Made by a program: the position numbers and the translations under genes. A DNA stretch of 64,000 nt, from positions 930,001-994,000 of the forward strand of contig NZ_QMKJ01000001.1 in NCBI RefSeq assembly GCF_003290085.1, in the 5' to 3' direction. The notes beneath the pieces were generated by a model. It ran no database searches, was not told where the DNA came from, and saw nothing but the letters and a program-made list of their open reading frames with translations. The DNA comes from Aliidiomarina sp. B3213 (GTDB lineage Bacteria > Pseudomonadota > Gammaproteobacteria > Enterobacterales > Alteromonadaceae). Positions 27,014 through 37,400 of this stretch are shown here, one piece after another (within the stretch, counting starts at the first letter, position 1; each line of letters begins with the position of its first letter).

Positions 27014-27772
27014 TTAGCAATTAAATACATGCCACCGACCACCCATGTACCTGACTCCCTTACCATTCAAAGTTATCCATACCCCTGTTATTGGCTCAGG
27101 TAATTTTGGTGGAATATTCAGAACCGGCATCTCACTAATAAAATAAGACTCAACGCTCCAAGGTGCGCCGCCAAGAACAATCGGAATAAAGGCATGCTTT
27201 TCTTTTGCGCTAGAGTTTCGAAGTTTCTTTACGACATCAGCTTTATCATCGCTGCTTAAAAACTCGCACACCCAAGCGACTAAATCATCACCAACTTGAC
27301 TGACTGGGCCGCCTCCTCCATCCATGGTCAAATGAACATTACTACTTCCCGCTGCTCGATACATATACAAGGAAGTTATTCCCAAACCATCTAAGGCATT
27401 GAATAATTCAGCGTTAAAGTGCCTCAGCTGCCAATCAACAGGTGTATATTCTGTAAGACCTAAATCTTCACATTGCTCTATAATATTGGCAGCACTTTGA
27501 TTAAGCGATTTAATGTTTGCAGAACGCTTAATAGAGACAATCCAATCCCCTTCTGAGTTAACCTTAATCGGGCCTCTTGCTGGGCCAATATTCCATGTTT
27601 CAGTTGCGACAGGATCTACAGCGCCGACACATTCAATTGCGTATTCAGGAGCTTTCTCTGATCCTATCCTAAGATCATACATTCCAGATGCGGAACCATC
27701 ATCATGGATTTCAACTACCTTGCCCAGCTCTTTTGCAACGATTTGCTTAGCCCAATCCTCGACAGTGCTCAA
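27014..27772 (-). CDS. Cassette protein of unknown function, possibly nuclease-like (252 aa)
   Basis: The start is TTG 27772, with AGGAAG ~10 nt upstream; no earlier in-frame start exists before the attC-like site. Near the N-terminus, GMYDLRIG (D33) is followed by PEYAIECVG (E47). This D-x13-E-x-V layout is reminiscent of restriction-endonuclease-fold proteins, but the usual lysine is missing. The sequence resembles actinobacterial hypothetical proteins with an HDD-DLRI ... AVEV motif, from memory. The rest includes LHFNAELFNAL-type helices and a glycine run (DGGGG). Function unknown. Confidence 0.55.
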   Translation of the reverse strand: MSTVEDWAKQIVAKELGKVVEIHDDGSASGMYDLRIGSEKAPEYAIECVGAVDPVATETWNIGPARGPIKVNSEGDWIVSIKRSANIKSLNQSAANIIEQCEDLGLTEYTPVDWQLRHFNAELFNALDGLGITSLYMYRAAGSSNVHLTMDGGGGPVSQVGDDLVAWVCEFLSSDDKADVVKKLRNSSAKEKHAFIPIVLGGAPWSVESYFISEMPVLNIPPKLPEPITGVWITLNGKGVRYMGGRWHVFNC

Positions 27773-27790
27773 TGTTCTTTGCTTCCTAAT

Positions 27791-27863
27791 GCATAACGAC
27801 GCGAACAGCGACGAGCGAAGCGAGTCGGCCGACGCAGACGGCTAACTGCTGCGCTTTATTATG
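27791..27863 (-). other. attC-like recombination site (73 bp)
   Basis: On the minus strand, CATAAT at the left end pairs with GTTATGC at the right. Inner segments AAGCGCAGCAG and CGCTGTTCGCGTC pair imperfectly, and the centre folds through GACTCGCTTCGCTCGTC. It lies between the 91-residue and 252-residue genes. Confidence 0.75.
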
Positions 27864-27871
27864 AAGAGCAA

Positions 27872-28147
27872 CTATTTGCATTTGTAAAATGACCTACCAC
27901 CAATCTTTTTAAAGTCGACCTTTTCTTTGTCTTGTAAATAGCGAGCTAACGTTGCAAATAACCACCCAGTTTCGTTATCTATTTTGTTCCCTTGAGGGTA
28001 AGCAGATTTTTTTAGCTGCAGTTGGTCTTTGATATAGGTTGCTGGAACCCATCCCTCATTAAAACCACTTTGAGACTCTTTAATGAAGGAAGCCATTTCG
28101 CTGGCCATTTCATCAAAGAGCGCATGAATGATTTCTTTATGACTCAT
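27872..28147 (-). CDS. Hypothetical cassette protein (91 aa)
   Basis: I place the start at ATG 28147 because it follows AGAGGAAGCC, an excellent ribosome-binding site; the upstream in-frame ATG at 28165 has none. The protein is compact and probably alpha/beta. ESQSGFNEGWVPATYIKDQLQL, then ETGWLFATLARYLQDKEKVDFKKIGGRSFY, resembles a small winged-helix-like domain, but no family is recognised. It is the first gene of the island reading leftward. Confidence 0.55.
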   Translation of the reverse strand: MSHKEIIHALFDEMASEMASFIKESQSGFNEGWVPATYIKDQLQLKKSAYPQGNKIDNETGWLFATLARYLQDKEKVDFKKIGGRSFYKCK

Positions 28148-28161
28148 GGCTTCCTCTAGTT

Positions 28162-28168
28162 TCATAAC
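28162..28168 (-). other. Core-site-like GTTATGA at the island's upstream edge
   Basis: GTTATGA lies ~15 nt before the first cassette gene. It resembles the GTTATGC / GTTATAT ends of the attC-like sites here, so it could mark the upstream recombination boundary of the first cassette. A 7-mer alone is weak evidence. Confidence 0.35.
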
Positions 28169-28512
28169 ATTTGAATACTAAGCATGCTCATTTTGCACCC
28201 TAGCCGTATATTTGTAACTACCGCTAAAAAGCAGCGACGACAGAACTTTATCAAGTAAGCTGTATCGTGATATACCCTGCATGAACACTTTCGCGATAAC
28301 GACATGCACAATATCAAACGCAAAATTCGCAACAATTCCTTTACATTAAACTACATAAATGAAATAAACAACGGCAAACGGTGCATCTCGCAGAGTCAGA
28401 GTACGCGCTGAATAATCCACCTAACCAAAAAACCATTTCCCCAAACCAGCCGTAATACCGAGGTAACGCAAATCAACATTGCACAAAGTACAAAATTACC
28501 TCAGAGGTTCAC
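28169..28512. other. Gene-free stretch between the cassette island and the MipA-like gene
   Basis: About 340 nt with no convincing ORF on either strand. It is A/T-rich in the middle. It contains no integrase gene or recognisable remnant, and no second palindromic site. It probably holds the promoters for the divergent neighbours, but I could not pick elements with confidence. Confidence 0.5.
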
Positions 28513-29340
28513 ATGAAAAAGTTAATTGGTTTAGCGGCCTTAGTATCTATCAATGCTATGGCTGTTCAGCAGGCACATGCTCAAGAGAGCGATACGGTAT
28601 TGGTGCCTTTACCTTCACAGCAGGACTTTAGCCGTGGTGAGGACGGTTGGAGTTTTGGTTTGGGTCTTGGTGTTGAATACGAGACGGCTTACGAGGGTTC
28701 GGACGAGTTTGGTCTCGAGATTGAGCCGGCTGGTGGTTTGCAGTGGCGCAATGGCGACGACATTTTCTTCTTCTTTGGTGAAGCGATTGGTTGGCGTGGT
28801 CTTCGTGCGGACAACTGGTTGCTTGAAGCTGTTTTAGGTTTCGAGGAAGGTCGAAGAGAAAGTGATTCTGATGAGGGTTGGCTGAATGGTTTGGGTAACC
28901 AAGACGAAGGCACTGAACTTGTACTTTCGGCGCGTCGTTCTTTTGATGCCAACTGGCGCTACTGGCTTGTAGGTCGTTTGGTCGCGAGCGACGAAGGTAA
29001 CTTGGGGTTATTTGGGATTGGCCGTCGTTTTGGTGAGCAAACAGATGGTTCTGGCTCTGAAGTGAATGTGGTGTTGTCGTTCCACGACAGCGACTATGCG
29101 AATAAGAGCTTTGGTATTACCGCTGCGCAGTCGCTTGCTTCGGGTTACAACGAAACTAACTTAAGTAGTGGCCTTCGTTCTATTGGTATTGATTACAACT
29201 ACCGCTACTACGTGAACGACAACTGGCAGATTTACGGTGAAGCTTTATACGAGTACTTCAGTAGCGACGTTCGCGAAAGCCCGATTGCGCGTAGCGACTA
29301 TGAAGCTGAGGTAGGTGTTGGGTTTATTTACCACTTCTAG
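28513..29340 (+). CDS. MipA/OmpV family outer membrane protein
   Basis: A 275-residue protein with a signal peptide (MKKLIGLAALVSINAMAVQQAHA). It consists of beta-barrel repeats with many aromatic residues. SFGLGLGVEYETAYEGSDEFGLEIEPAGGLQWRNGDDIFF is the characteristic MipA/OmpV opening. The C-terminal strand YEAEVGVGFIYHF ends in Phe, as needed for BAM assembly. Related proteins act as murein-hydrolase scaffolds or porins. It ends with a very strong terminator. Confidence 0.85.
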   Translation: MKKLIGLAALVSINAMAVQQAHAQESDTVLVPLPSQQDFSRGEDGWSFGLGLGVEYETAYEGSDEFGLEIEPAGGLQWRNGDDIFFFFGEAIGWRGLRADNWLLEAVLGFEEGRRESDSDEGWLNGLGNQDEGTELVLSARRSFDANWRYWLVGRLVASDEGNLGLFGIGRRFGEQTDGSGSEVNVVLSFHDSDYANKSFGITAAQSLASGYNETNLSSGLRSIGIDYNYRYYVNDNWQIYGEALYEYFSSDVRESPIARSDYEAEVGVGFIYHF

Positions 29341-29353
29341 CTTTCTTTCAACT

Positions 29354-29392
29354 AAAAAGGGGTCAGGTGATTTAATCACCTGACCCCTTTTT
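29354..29392. terminator. Strong bidirectional terminator (18-bp stem)
   Basis: The stem AAAAAGGGGTCAGGTGAT / ATCACCTGACCCCTTTTT is perfect, with a TTA loop. It separates the MipA-like gene from convergent rraB and has a T-run in both directions. Confidence 0.9.
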
Positions 29393-29404
29393 ATTATTCT
29401 TGCC

Positions 29405-29773
29405 CTATTCGTCTTCGTCTAACTCTTCGTCTTCGCCCAAATAAGTACCCCAACCGTCGTACTCTACACCTGCTTTAGAGGTTATTTCGTATACGGCTTT
29501 GGTTTGCTCTTCTAGCTTTGCGTGACTAAGTTCAGACTCGATTACGGCGGCGAAGTAATACCAGACTTTGCCGTCTTCGTTTTCAAACTCTTCAGCGTCG
29601 TCGACTTGAAAACCAGCTTTCACCAGATCAACCGCAGCTTTTTCTAGCTTGTCGAAGTTAGGGCTTACTACGTGGTGCTCAATGTCATAAATCTCTGCCG
29701 GATCAAGGCCGTCTTCGACCATTGCGTCTATGGTTTCGCGCCCTTCTTCTAGCAAGTCTTCCAAGCTATTCAT
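29405..29773 (-). CDS. rraB: Regulator of ribonuclease E activity B
   Basis: RraB binds RNase E and inhibits mRNA decay. The start at 29773 follows AGGAGCTTAAT and gives 122 residues. The sequence is strongly acidic and contains LLEEGRETIDAMVEDGLDPAEIYDIEHHVVSPNFDKLEKAAVDLVKAGFQV, typical of RraB. It also has the central KVWYYFAAVIESELSHAKL. The C-terminus is an acidic tail. It lies 1 nt after plsC. Confidence 0.88.
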   Translation of the reverse strand: MNSLEDLLEEGRETIDAMVEDGLDPAEIYDIEHHVVSPNFDKLEKAAVDLVKAGFQVDDAEEFENEDGKVWYYFAAVIESELSHAKLEEQTKAVYEITSKAGVEYDGWGTYLGEDEELDEDE

Positions 29774-29774
29774 A

Positions 29775-30506
29775 TTAAGCTCCTGTTTCTGGTTTGTGAG
29801 CTTCGTTGTCGATACGCTCAATGGTAAGGCGCATCTTCTCATAAACAGTGGCCATCAGCTCACGAATATTTTCTCTTTTAAAGCCAATGGTATCGACCGG
29901 AGGCAGCATTTCAATAATCACCTTACCGTTTTTCCAGCGGTTCAGTTTAATTTGGTTATGCGTTGTCGACATACACACCGGCACAATTGGAACTTGTGCG
30001 CCCGTAGCCGAATGAAATGCGCCAGTTTTAAAAGGCAACAAGCCACGACCGTAGCTTCTTGTTCCTTCTGGGAATAACCAAATAGAAAGGTTCTTGTCTT
30101 TTAGCGCCGAAACCGTTTTGGCAATAGTGCCATGAGCCTTACTGCTGTTTTTACGGTCGATAAGAATATTACCTGCCAGCCAATATAGCTGACCGAAAAA
30201 TGGGATCCATTTTAAGCTTTTCTTACCTACGCTTACCGTTCCAGGCAGTAAAGAGCGGCTTAGCGTGAAAATATCGTAAGAGTTTTGGTGATTGGCGACA
30301 AACACGAATGGGCCACCATTTTTAACCGCTTCTGGCACTCGAATTTCGAGTTTTACGCCTAACAACTTGTGCAAGGAGCCAAATATATTAGCCCACAAGC
30401 TAGTATTGTTGCGGTGGAAGGGTCTTAGTAGGCAAAACAAGCTACCAAACACACCTGCGAAAATAAAAAAAAGTCCGAGGATAAAAATTCTAATTGCTGC
30501 TAACAT
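29775..30506 (-). CDS. plsC: 1-acyl-sn-glycerol-3-phosphate acyltransferase
   Basis: This membrane acyltransferase makes phosphatidic acid from lysophosphatidic acid. The catalytic HX4D motif is NHQNSYD near residue 75. The glycerol-phosphate-binding motif is FPEGTRSYGRGL and the following block is VPIVPVCMSTT. An N-terminal membrane helix precedes the catalytic part. I chose ATG 30506 (243 residues); the TTG 3 nt upstream is less likely. The rraB start codon follows directly. Confidence 0.93.
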   Translation of the reverse strand: MLAAIRIFILGLFFIFAGVFGSLFCLLRPFHRNNTSLWANIFGSLHKLLGVKLEIRVPEAVKNGGPFVFVANHQNSYDIFTLSRSLLPGTVSVGKKSLKWIPFFGQLYWLAGNILIDRKNSSKAHGTIAKTVSALKDKNLSIWLFPEGTRSYGRGLLPFKTGAFHSATGAQVPIVPVCMSTTHNQIKLNRWKNGKVIIEMLPPVDTIGFKRENIRELMATVYEKMRLTIERIDNEAHKPETGA

Positions 30507-30538
30507 CAAATGACTAAAGTTAATTAATTTGAAGCCGT

Positions 30539-30544
30539 ATTATA
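30539..30544 (-). promoter_or_regulatory. Possible -10 element for plsC-rraB
   Basis: On the minus strand a perfect TATAAT lies ~33 nt upstream of the plsC start. No good -35 is visible at normal spacing. Confidence 0.35.
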
Positions 30545-30649
30545 CCCATTACGCATGACAAAAACTTTGCTTTTAGACAAGGTACAGGTGTGACCAGTCC
30601 AATGCACCTTTTTACCTACCTAAAACCACAGCTAAGATAGGAAATTCGT

Positions 30650-31756
30650 ATGGCCCGATTCCAAGTTTCTGACATCGAACCTGAAGTATTTGCCGACCTT
30701 CTCGACGAGCTCCAAGAGCTTTACGAAGGCTGTGAACGCAATTTAATTGAATTGGAGCACAAACCCAATGACACGGAATTACTGAAGTCATTGTTTCGTG
30801 CTGTGCATACCATTAAAGGCGACTTGGGCCTATTAAGTATTTCTCCACTGATTCAATTTTTAGGTCACTTAGAAGACGGTTTAAGCCTTCTGCGCGACGG
30901 CAAGCTCACCTTTACTCCAGTGCTCAGCGACTTGTTGTTGCTTAGTCTAGAAAAAGTAAACGCATTCATCAAAGAATGTCACGAAACCGGCGAGTTCCAA
31001 TACGACGAAAAGCAACTGCACCGAGTCGAGCACTTGCTGTCTAAAATCAACAAAAATAACCCTGAGCAGCATGAACCCATCATTAGAACGGCACTGCTCA
31101 CCCTAGAGCCTACGTTAGTGCTTACTGACGGTTCACAGGCAGACGAACCACAAGTAACGCCGCCAGACGAGAGCCGCCCAGAGGACGACTTAGCATTCTT
31201 CAAGCAGTTAATTGAACCCGTAGAAGCCCGGTCGCGCTATTGGCGTGGACGTAGTGTTCGTCAATTAAAGCTGGCATTACTCATTAACCGTTATGCCGGT
31301 TCCGCCGTAGACGAGCGCCAACTCACTTGCGGGTGTTACGTACACGATTTTGGCATGGGTTTTATGCCGCTAGAAGTGCTGCACAAACAAGGCGAGTTGT
31401 CGTCTAAAGAAGTTCAGCTTATTCATACCCACGTGTATTGCTCGGCGAAGCTTTTAGAAAACATGAGCTACTGGCATGAAGCGAAAATGATGGTGCTACA
31501 ACACCACGAGAAGTGCGACGGTAGCGGCTACCCACTGGGATTGAAAGACCATGAAATTTCCGACGGTGCGAAGATTCTAGCGATTGTAGATACGTTCGAC
31601 GCAATGACCCATGAACGTGCAAGCCAAAGCCACATGCGCCGCCCTTATCAACGTGCGGTGGCAGAAATCAACCGCCTAGCAGGTACGCAACTTAGTCCTT
31701 ATTGGGTAGCTGCATTCAACCAGGCTATGCAAGCTCTTCTTTCTCAAGAAAGTTAA
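30650..31756 (+). CDS. Hpt domain fused to an HD-GYP domain
   Basis: A 368-residue signalling protein. The N-terminal ~115 residues are an Hpt domain with phosphoryl-accepting H53 in LFRAVHTIKGDLGLL. A linker (~125-190) leads to an HD-GYP domain with H232/D233 (YVHDFG), H285/H286/E287, and DGSGYP at 290-295. HD-GYP enzymes hydrolyse cyclic di-GMP. Here the usual first metal ligand (H-x2-RV) is absent, and the lysine of the HDxGK motif is replaced by Met, so activity may be reduced or altered. It is probably a phosphorelay-controlled c-di-GMP effector. Nearby genes give no partner kinase. Confidence 0.8.
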   Translation: MARFQVSDIEPEVFADLLDELQELYEGCERNLIELEHKPNDTELLKSLFRAVHTIKGDLGLLSISPLIQFLGHLEDGLSLLRDGKLTFTPVLSDLLLLSLEKVNAFIKECHETGEFQYDEKQLHRVEHLLSKINKNNPEQHEPIIRTALLTLEPTLVLTDGSQADEPQVTPPDESRPEDDLAFFKQLIEPVEARSRYWRGRSVRQLKLALLINRYAGSAVDERQLTCGCYVHDFGMGFMPLEVLHKQGELSSKEVQLIHTHVYCSAKLLENMSYWHEAKMMVLQHHEKCDGSGYPLGLKDHEISDGAKILAIVDTFDAMTHERASQSHMRRPYQRAVAEINRLAGTQLSPYWVAAFNQAMQALLSQES

Positions 31757-31781
31757 CGTCTCAATAAAGTTAAAGCCACAA

Positions 31782-31811
31782 AAAAAGCCAGTGCGGAAGC
31801 ACTGGCTTTTT
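31782..31811. terminator. Bidirectional terminator between the Hpt/HD-GYP gene and parC
   Basis: A 13-bp stem (AAAAAGCCAGTGC / GCACTGGCTTTTT) carries a GGAA tetraloop and T-runs in both directions. Confidence 0.92.
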
Positions 31812-31828
31812 AGTTTATCGCAACAGGT

Positions 31829-34111
31829 TTAACTCTCTTGAGATTCTTCTTCCACTGGCTCAGCACTCGCTCCATGCTCAACTTCAAGTGCGTCAACACG
31901 CTGTAAGCCGCGTGGTAATTTACTACCTCTACGCCCTCTTTCACCAATGTAGTGCTCTAAGTCAGAGGCTTTCAGTGATAGCTTGCGCTTACCTGCAACA
32001 ACCACAAGCGTTGCGTTTTCAGGTAATACTGTCATTGCGGTTACATACTCTTCACGCAGTTTCGCACGAGAAGAAGGAATGCTAATTAGCTTGTTCCCTT
32101 TACCTTTGGCAAGTTTAGGTAAGTCTTTAATTGGGAATACCAACATGCGGCCTTCGTTAGAAACCACAACAACGCGATCGGTCTCGTTATTGGTTAATGG
32201 TTTCGGCGTAAGCACTTTAGCCGAAGCTGGTAAGCTTAAAAGCGCCTTACCATTTTTCACTCGGCTTACCATGTCGCTGAACTGAGTTACAAAGCCATAC
32301 CCTGCATCAGAGCCTATGAGCCACAAACCTTCTTCTTTGCCCATCAACACATGGTCTATACTTTCACCAGCAACAATTGAGAAACGCCCAGAGAGTGGGT
32401 CGCCCTGCGAACGCGCAGAAGGAAGCGTATGCGCCTCACAACTGTAACTTCGCCCTGAACTGTCCAGGAACACGGCTAGGTTATTACTACGACCCGTAGC
32501 TTGCGATAAGAAGGTATCACCCGACTTATACGACAAGTTCGCGCCGTCTACGTCGTGCCCTTTAGCACAACGCACCCAGCCCTTTTTCGAAAGCACTACA
32601 GTTACTGGCTCTGAAGGTGTGAGCTGTCTTTCAGAAAGTGCTTTAGCTTCGGTACGCTCGACCATAGGCGAGCGACGATCGTCGCCATACTTTTCAGCGT
32701 CTGCAAGCAGCTCTTTCTTCACTAGCGTTTTTAAGCGGCGTTCTGAACCGAGTATTTGCAATAAGCTATCACGCTCTTTGCTCAATTCGTCTTGCTCGCC
32801 TTTTAGCTTTTGTTCTTCTAACTTCGCCAAGTGGCGTAATTTCAATTCAAGAATAGCTTCGGCTTGTACGTCGGTAATACCAAAGCGCTTCATTAATTCT
32901 TGCTTCGGCTCGTCTTCGTAGCGAATAATCTCGATAACTTCGTCGATATTAAGAAACGCCACCAACAAACCTTCAAGAATATGAAGACGTTTCTCTACTT
33001 TGTCCAAACGGAACTGCAAACGCTTGGTCACCGTTTGAATTCTGAACTCATTCCACTCAGAAAGTACGTTCAGAATAGGTTTTACTTGAGGGCGACCGTC
33101 TAAGCCCAACATATTCAGGTTTACACGATAGCTTTTCTCAAGATCAGTGGTTGCAAACAAGTGCGCCATCAACTGCTCGGTGTCTACGCGATTTGAACGC
33201 GGTACAACCACCAAACGGGTCGGGTTTTCATGGTCAGACTCGTCACGTAAGTCTGAAACCATTGGCAATTTTTTCGCCTGCATTTGGCTTGCAATTTGTT
33301 CCAGAATACGTGCGCCTGACGCTTGGTGAGGTAAAGCGTCGATAACCACTTCACCGTCTTCCACCACATAACGGGCGCGCATTTTAATGCTGCCTTTGCC
33401 GCTTTCGTAAATCTTGGTGATGTCCGAACTTGAAGTAATAATTTCAGCGTCTGTCGGGTAATCTGGCCCTTTAATGAACTCCATGACATCTTCAAGCGTC
33501 GACTTCGGCTTATCCAATAGCAACGCACAAGCATTAGCTACTTCGCGTGCGTTGTGCGGAGGAATATCCGTTGCCATACCTACAGCAATACCGGTAACAC
33601 CATTGAGTAAGATATGCGGTAACCGTGCAGGCAGTATTTTCGGCTCGTTCATGGTGCCATCGAAATTCGGCATCCAGTCCACTGTGCCTTGCCCAAGCTC
33701 GCTAAGCAGTACTTCACTGAATTTTGATAAACGGGCTTCGGTGTAACGCATTGCCGCGAAAGACTTCGGATCGTCTGGTGAACCCCAGTTCCCTTGCCCG
33801 TCTACTAATGGATAACGGTAAGAGAACGGCTGCGCCATAAGCACCATGGCTTCGTAACATGCCGAGTCACCGTGCGGGTGGAATTTACCCAATACGTCAC
33901 CCACAGTACGCGCTGACTTTTTATGTTTTGATATGGCAGAGAGACCTAGCTCCGACATCGCATAAACAATACGACGTTGCACTGGCTTCAAACCGTCACC
34001 TATATGCGGCAATGCTCGGTCCATGATCACGTACATGGAGTAATTCAAATACGCGTCTTCGGTAAATTTATGCAGCGGGAGTTGTTCTGTCGCTTCTATG
34101 ATTGAGCTCAT
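31829..34111 (-). CDS. parC: DNA topoisomerase IV subunit A
   Basis: Subunit A of the type IIA topoisomerase that decatenates daughter chromosomes. The 760-residue length and the shorter C-terminal region mark ParC rather than GyrA. The catalytic tyrosine lies in [13 protein letters not shown], and the quinolone-resistance region reads [18 protein letters not shown]. The C-terminal pinwheel (~500-730) lacks a GyrA box. It is co-directional with parE 26 nt upstream. Confidence 0.97.
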   Translation of the reverse strand: MSSIIEATEQLPLHKFTEDAYLNYSMYVIMDRALPHIGDGLKPVQRRIVYAMSELGLSAISKHKKSARTVGDVLGKFHPHGDSACYEAMVLMAQPFSYRYPLVDGQGNWGSPDDPKSFAAMRYTEARLSKFSEVLLSELGQGTVDWMPNFDGTMNEPKILPARLPHILLNGVTGIAVGMATDIPPHNAREVANACALLLDKPKSTLEDVMEFIKGPDYPTDAEIITSSSDITKIYESGKGSIKMRARYVVEDGEVVIDALPHQASGARILEQIASQMQAKKLPMVSDLRDESDHENPTRLVVVPRSNRVDTEQLMAHLFATTDLEKSYRVNLNMLGLDGRPQVKPILNVLSEWNEFRIQTVTKRLQFRLDKVEKRLHILEGLLVAFLNIDEVIEIIRYEDEPKQELMKRFGITDVQAEAILELKLRHLAKLEEQKLKGEQDELSKERDSLLQILGSERRLKTLVKKELLADAEKYGDDRRSPMVERTEAKALSERQLTPSEPVTVVLSKKGWVRCAKGHDVDGANLSYKSGDTFLSQATGRSNNLAVFLDSSGRSYSCEAHTLPSARSQGDPLSGRFSIVAGESIDHVLMGKEEGLWLIGSDAGYGFVTQFSDMVSRVKNGKALLSLPASAKVLTPKPLTNNETDRVVVVSNEGRMLVFPIKDLPKLAKGKGNKLISIPSSRAKLREEYVTAMTVLPENATLVVVAGKRKLSLKASDLEHYIGERGRRGSKLPRGLQRVDALEVEHGASAEPVEEESQES

Positions 34112-34137
34112 GAATGAATTCCGTCTTTTATAATTCT

Positions 34138-36024
<1,887 letters not shown>

Positions 36025-36060
36025 TTATTGTTCCATGCGCTTTACTAGCAAAAGTTGAAC

Positions 36061-36525
36061 TTAATTATTTTTATTCTCGGGTAAAGGTTTCGAGCACCAA
36101 TCGTAGTCTACTCTTCCCTCTTGCGTACATAGTGTCAGCCAATCTTTAAGAAATAATGCTAACTGACGTTTTTCGTCTTGCTCGTTGGCTCGTTTCGGTA
36201 CGCTACCTTTACGAATTGAAGTTAGCGCACTTGCCCCTTGGCAATCAATAATCTCTGCCATTTTTGCGTCGTGGTACAAACGCACAATAAACTCTATAGG
36301 TAATATGTCTGGCACCGAGCGTCCAACAAAGCTTTGTTTTACCTCAATATCTGAAGTGTAAGTAGCTTCATAAACCACCTGAAGCGAAAATACTGAATGC
36401 TCACCTACATTTATTTTAAATTGGTTCGTTTTTGCAGGTAAAAGCTTGGACAGCACCGCATAGTTTCGCTCGCCAATGCTGTGTAGTTCTTTTAAGTCGG
36501 GTACATATCGTTTAATTAATGCCAT
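36061..36525 (-). CDS. yqiB: DUF1249 protein YqiB
   Basis: A 154-residue cytoplasmic protein beginning ALIKRYVPDLKELHSIGERNYAVLSKLLP, the hallmark of DUF1249. Its C-terminus has QLALFLKDWLTLCTQEGRVDY. It is conserved between nudF and parE in many gammaproteobacteria, which is the case here (5 nt after nudF). Its molecular role is unknown. Confidence 0.85.
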   Translation of the reverse strand: MALIKRYVPDLKELHSIGERNYAVLSKLLPAKTNQFKINVGEHSVFSLQVVYEATYTSDIEVKQSFVGRSVPDILPIEFIVRLYHDAKMAEIIDCQGASALTSIRKGSVPKRANEQDEKRQLALFLKDWLTLCTQEGRVDYDWCSKPLPENKNN

Positions 36526-36530
36526 AACCG

Positions 36531-37199
36531 CTATGATTCAATATCCCAGTCTTGTAATAGTTTTTCCCGATTTAACATTAACCACTGTATTCCAATTAAC
36601 GTAGCCGCGTTGTCTAGAACACCCGCCTCTAATAGCTCAATCACTTCAGTACGCGGCACTTCTGTTACTTTTATATCTTCGTGTTCTTCTGCTAGACCAC
36701 CAAAAGCGCTTGCCTGCGTGGCATCTACTTGTGCCACATAAATGCTAATGCGTTCTGTAAGTCCGCCGGGGCTGGAAAGATAGCTGGTTGCAAAATGTAA
36801 AGCCTTGGGCGTTAGCCCTGCTTCTTCCTGCATTTCTCTAAATGCGACATCTTCCTCGCTTTCACCTTCGTCAATCATACCTGCTACGAGTTCAACTAGC
36901 CACGGCGATATGCTGTAATTCGAATGTTGTCGAACAGGGGCTCCACCAGCCTGCACTGCACCGACTCTAAACTGGGTAAGCATCACAATGGTATCGCGCA
37001 CCGGGTCGTAGGGTAAAACCACCACCGCGTGACCGCGGTCCATAATTTCGCGTGAAATAACGGGCGACCAGCCCCCCTCAAATAACCGATGTCTAAGTTC
37101 AGACTTTTTAACCCGATAAAAACCGTGATAGACCGTTTCGGTACTTATTATCTCTACATCCTCTTGCCCAAAAGGCACGAGAGATTTAATATTCGCCAT
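36531..37199 (-). CDS. nudF: ADP-ribose pyrophosphatase NudF
   Basis: A Nudix hydrolase that cleaves ADP-ribose to AMP and ribose 5-phosphate. The Nudix box (G-x5-E-x7-REuxEExGu) spans AGMIDEGESEEDVAFREMQEEAGL. The upstream ALTQFRVGAVQAG and downstream SYLSSPGGLTERISIYVA are typical of the ADPRase subfamily. I place the start at ATG 37199 (222 residues) because the in-frame TTG further upstream has no ribosome-binding site. Confidence 0.92.
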   Translation of the reverse strand: MANIKSLVPFGQEDVEIISTETVYHGFYRVKKSELRHRLFEGGWSPVISREIMDRGHAVVVLPYDPVRDTIVMLTQFRVGAVQAGGAPVRQHSNYSISPWLVELVAGMIDEGESEEDVAFREMQEEAGLTPKALHFATSYLSSPGGLTERISIYVAQVDATQASAFGGLAEEHEDIKVTEVPRTEVIELLEAGVLDNAATLIGIQWLMLNREKLLQDWDIES

Positions 37200-37313
37200 A
37201 ATACTGTACCTGCTAGTCAACTTAATATCGCAGCATATTAGCGATTAAAGACCCACGCTAGCAAATACCTTGTTACAATTAGCGCAAGGTTTTCACAATT
37301 CTGCACTAATAGT

Positions 37314-37335
37314 CTGTAACGATTACAGGTACAAT
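37314..37335 (+). promoter_or_regulatory. Operator-like palindrome abutting a -10 element upstream of tolC
   Basis: CTGTAA-CGA-TTACAG (37314-37328) is a perfect inverted repeat. TACAAT at 37330-37335, a good -10, follows almost immediately. No consensus -35 is present at the matching distance, so the promoter may need an activator or be controlled through the palindrome. Confidence 0.45.
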
Positions 37336-37400
37336 CCAAAGTCCAGGGTAAAGTGTACGAAAGTATTTTATTTACAACCGTCCTAAGGAATTCTGACGTC

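Noticed and set aside
26818-27066. 82-codon frame spanning an attC-like site
   Set aside because: It runs across the palindrome and into both flanking genes in another frame, with no start signal.
25923-27772. A restriction-modification system formed by the two nuclease-like cassette genes
   Set aside because: No methyltransferase motif is present, and the genes are separated by a recombination site, so they are more likely independent cassettes.
27872-28165. Start of the first cassette gene at the upstream ATG (28165)
   Set aside because: No ribosome-binding site precedes it, whereas ATG 28147 follows AGAGGAAGCC.
24544-28512. Integron integrase or transposase gene in the island
   Set aside because: No frame with a tyrosine recombinase or transposase motif is present on either strand.
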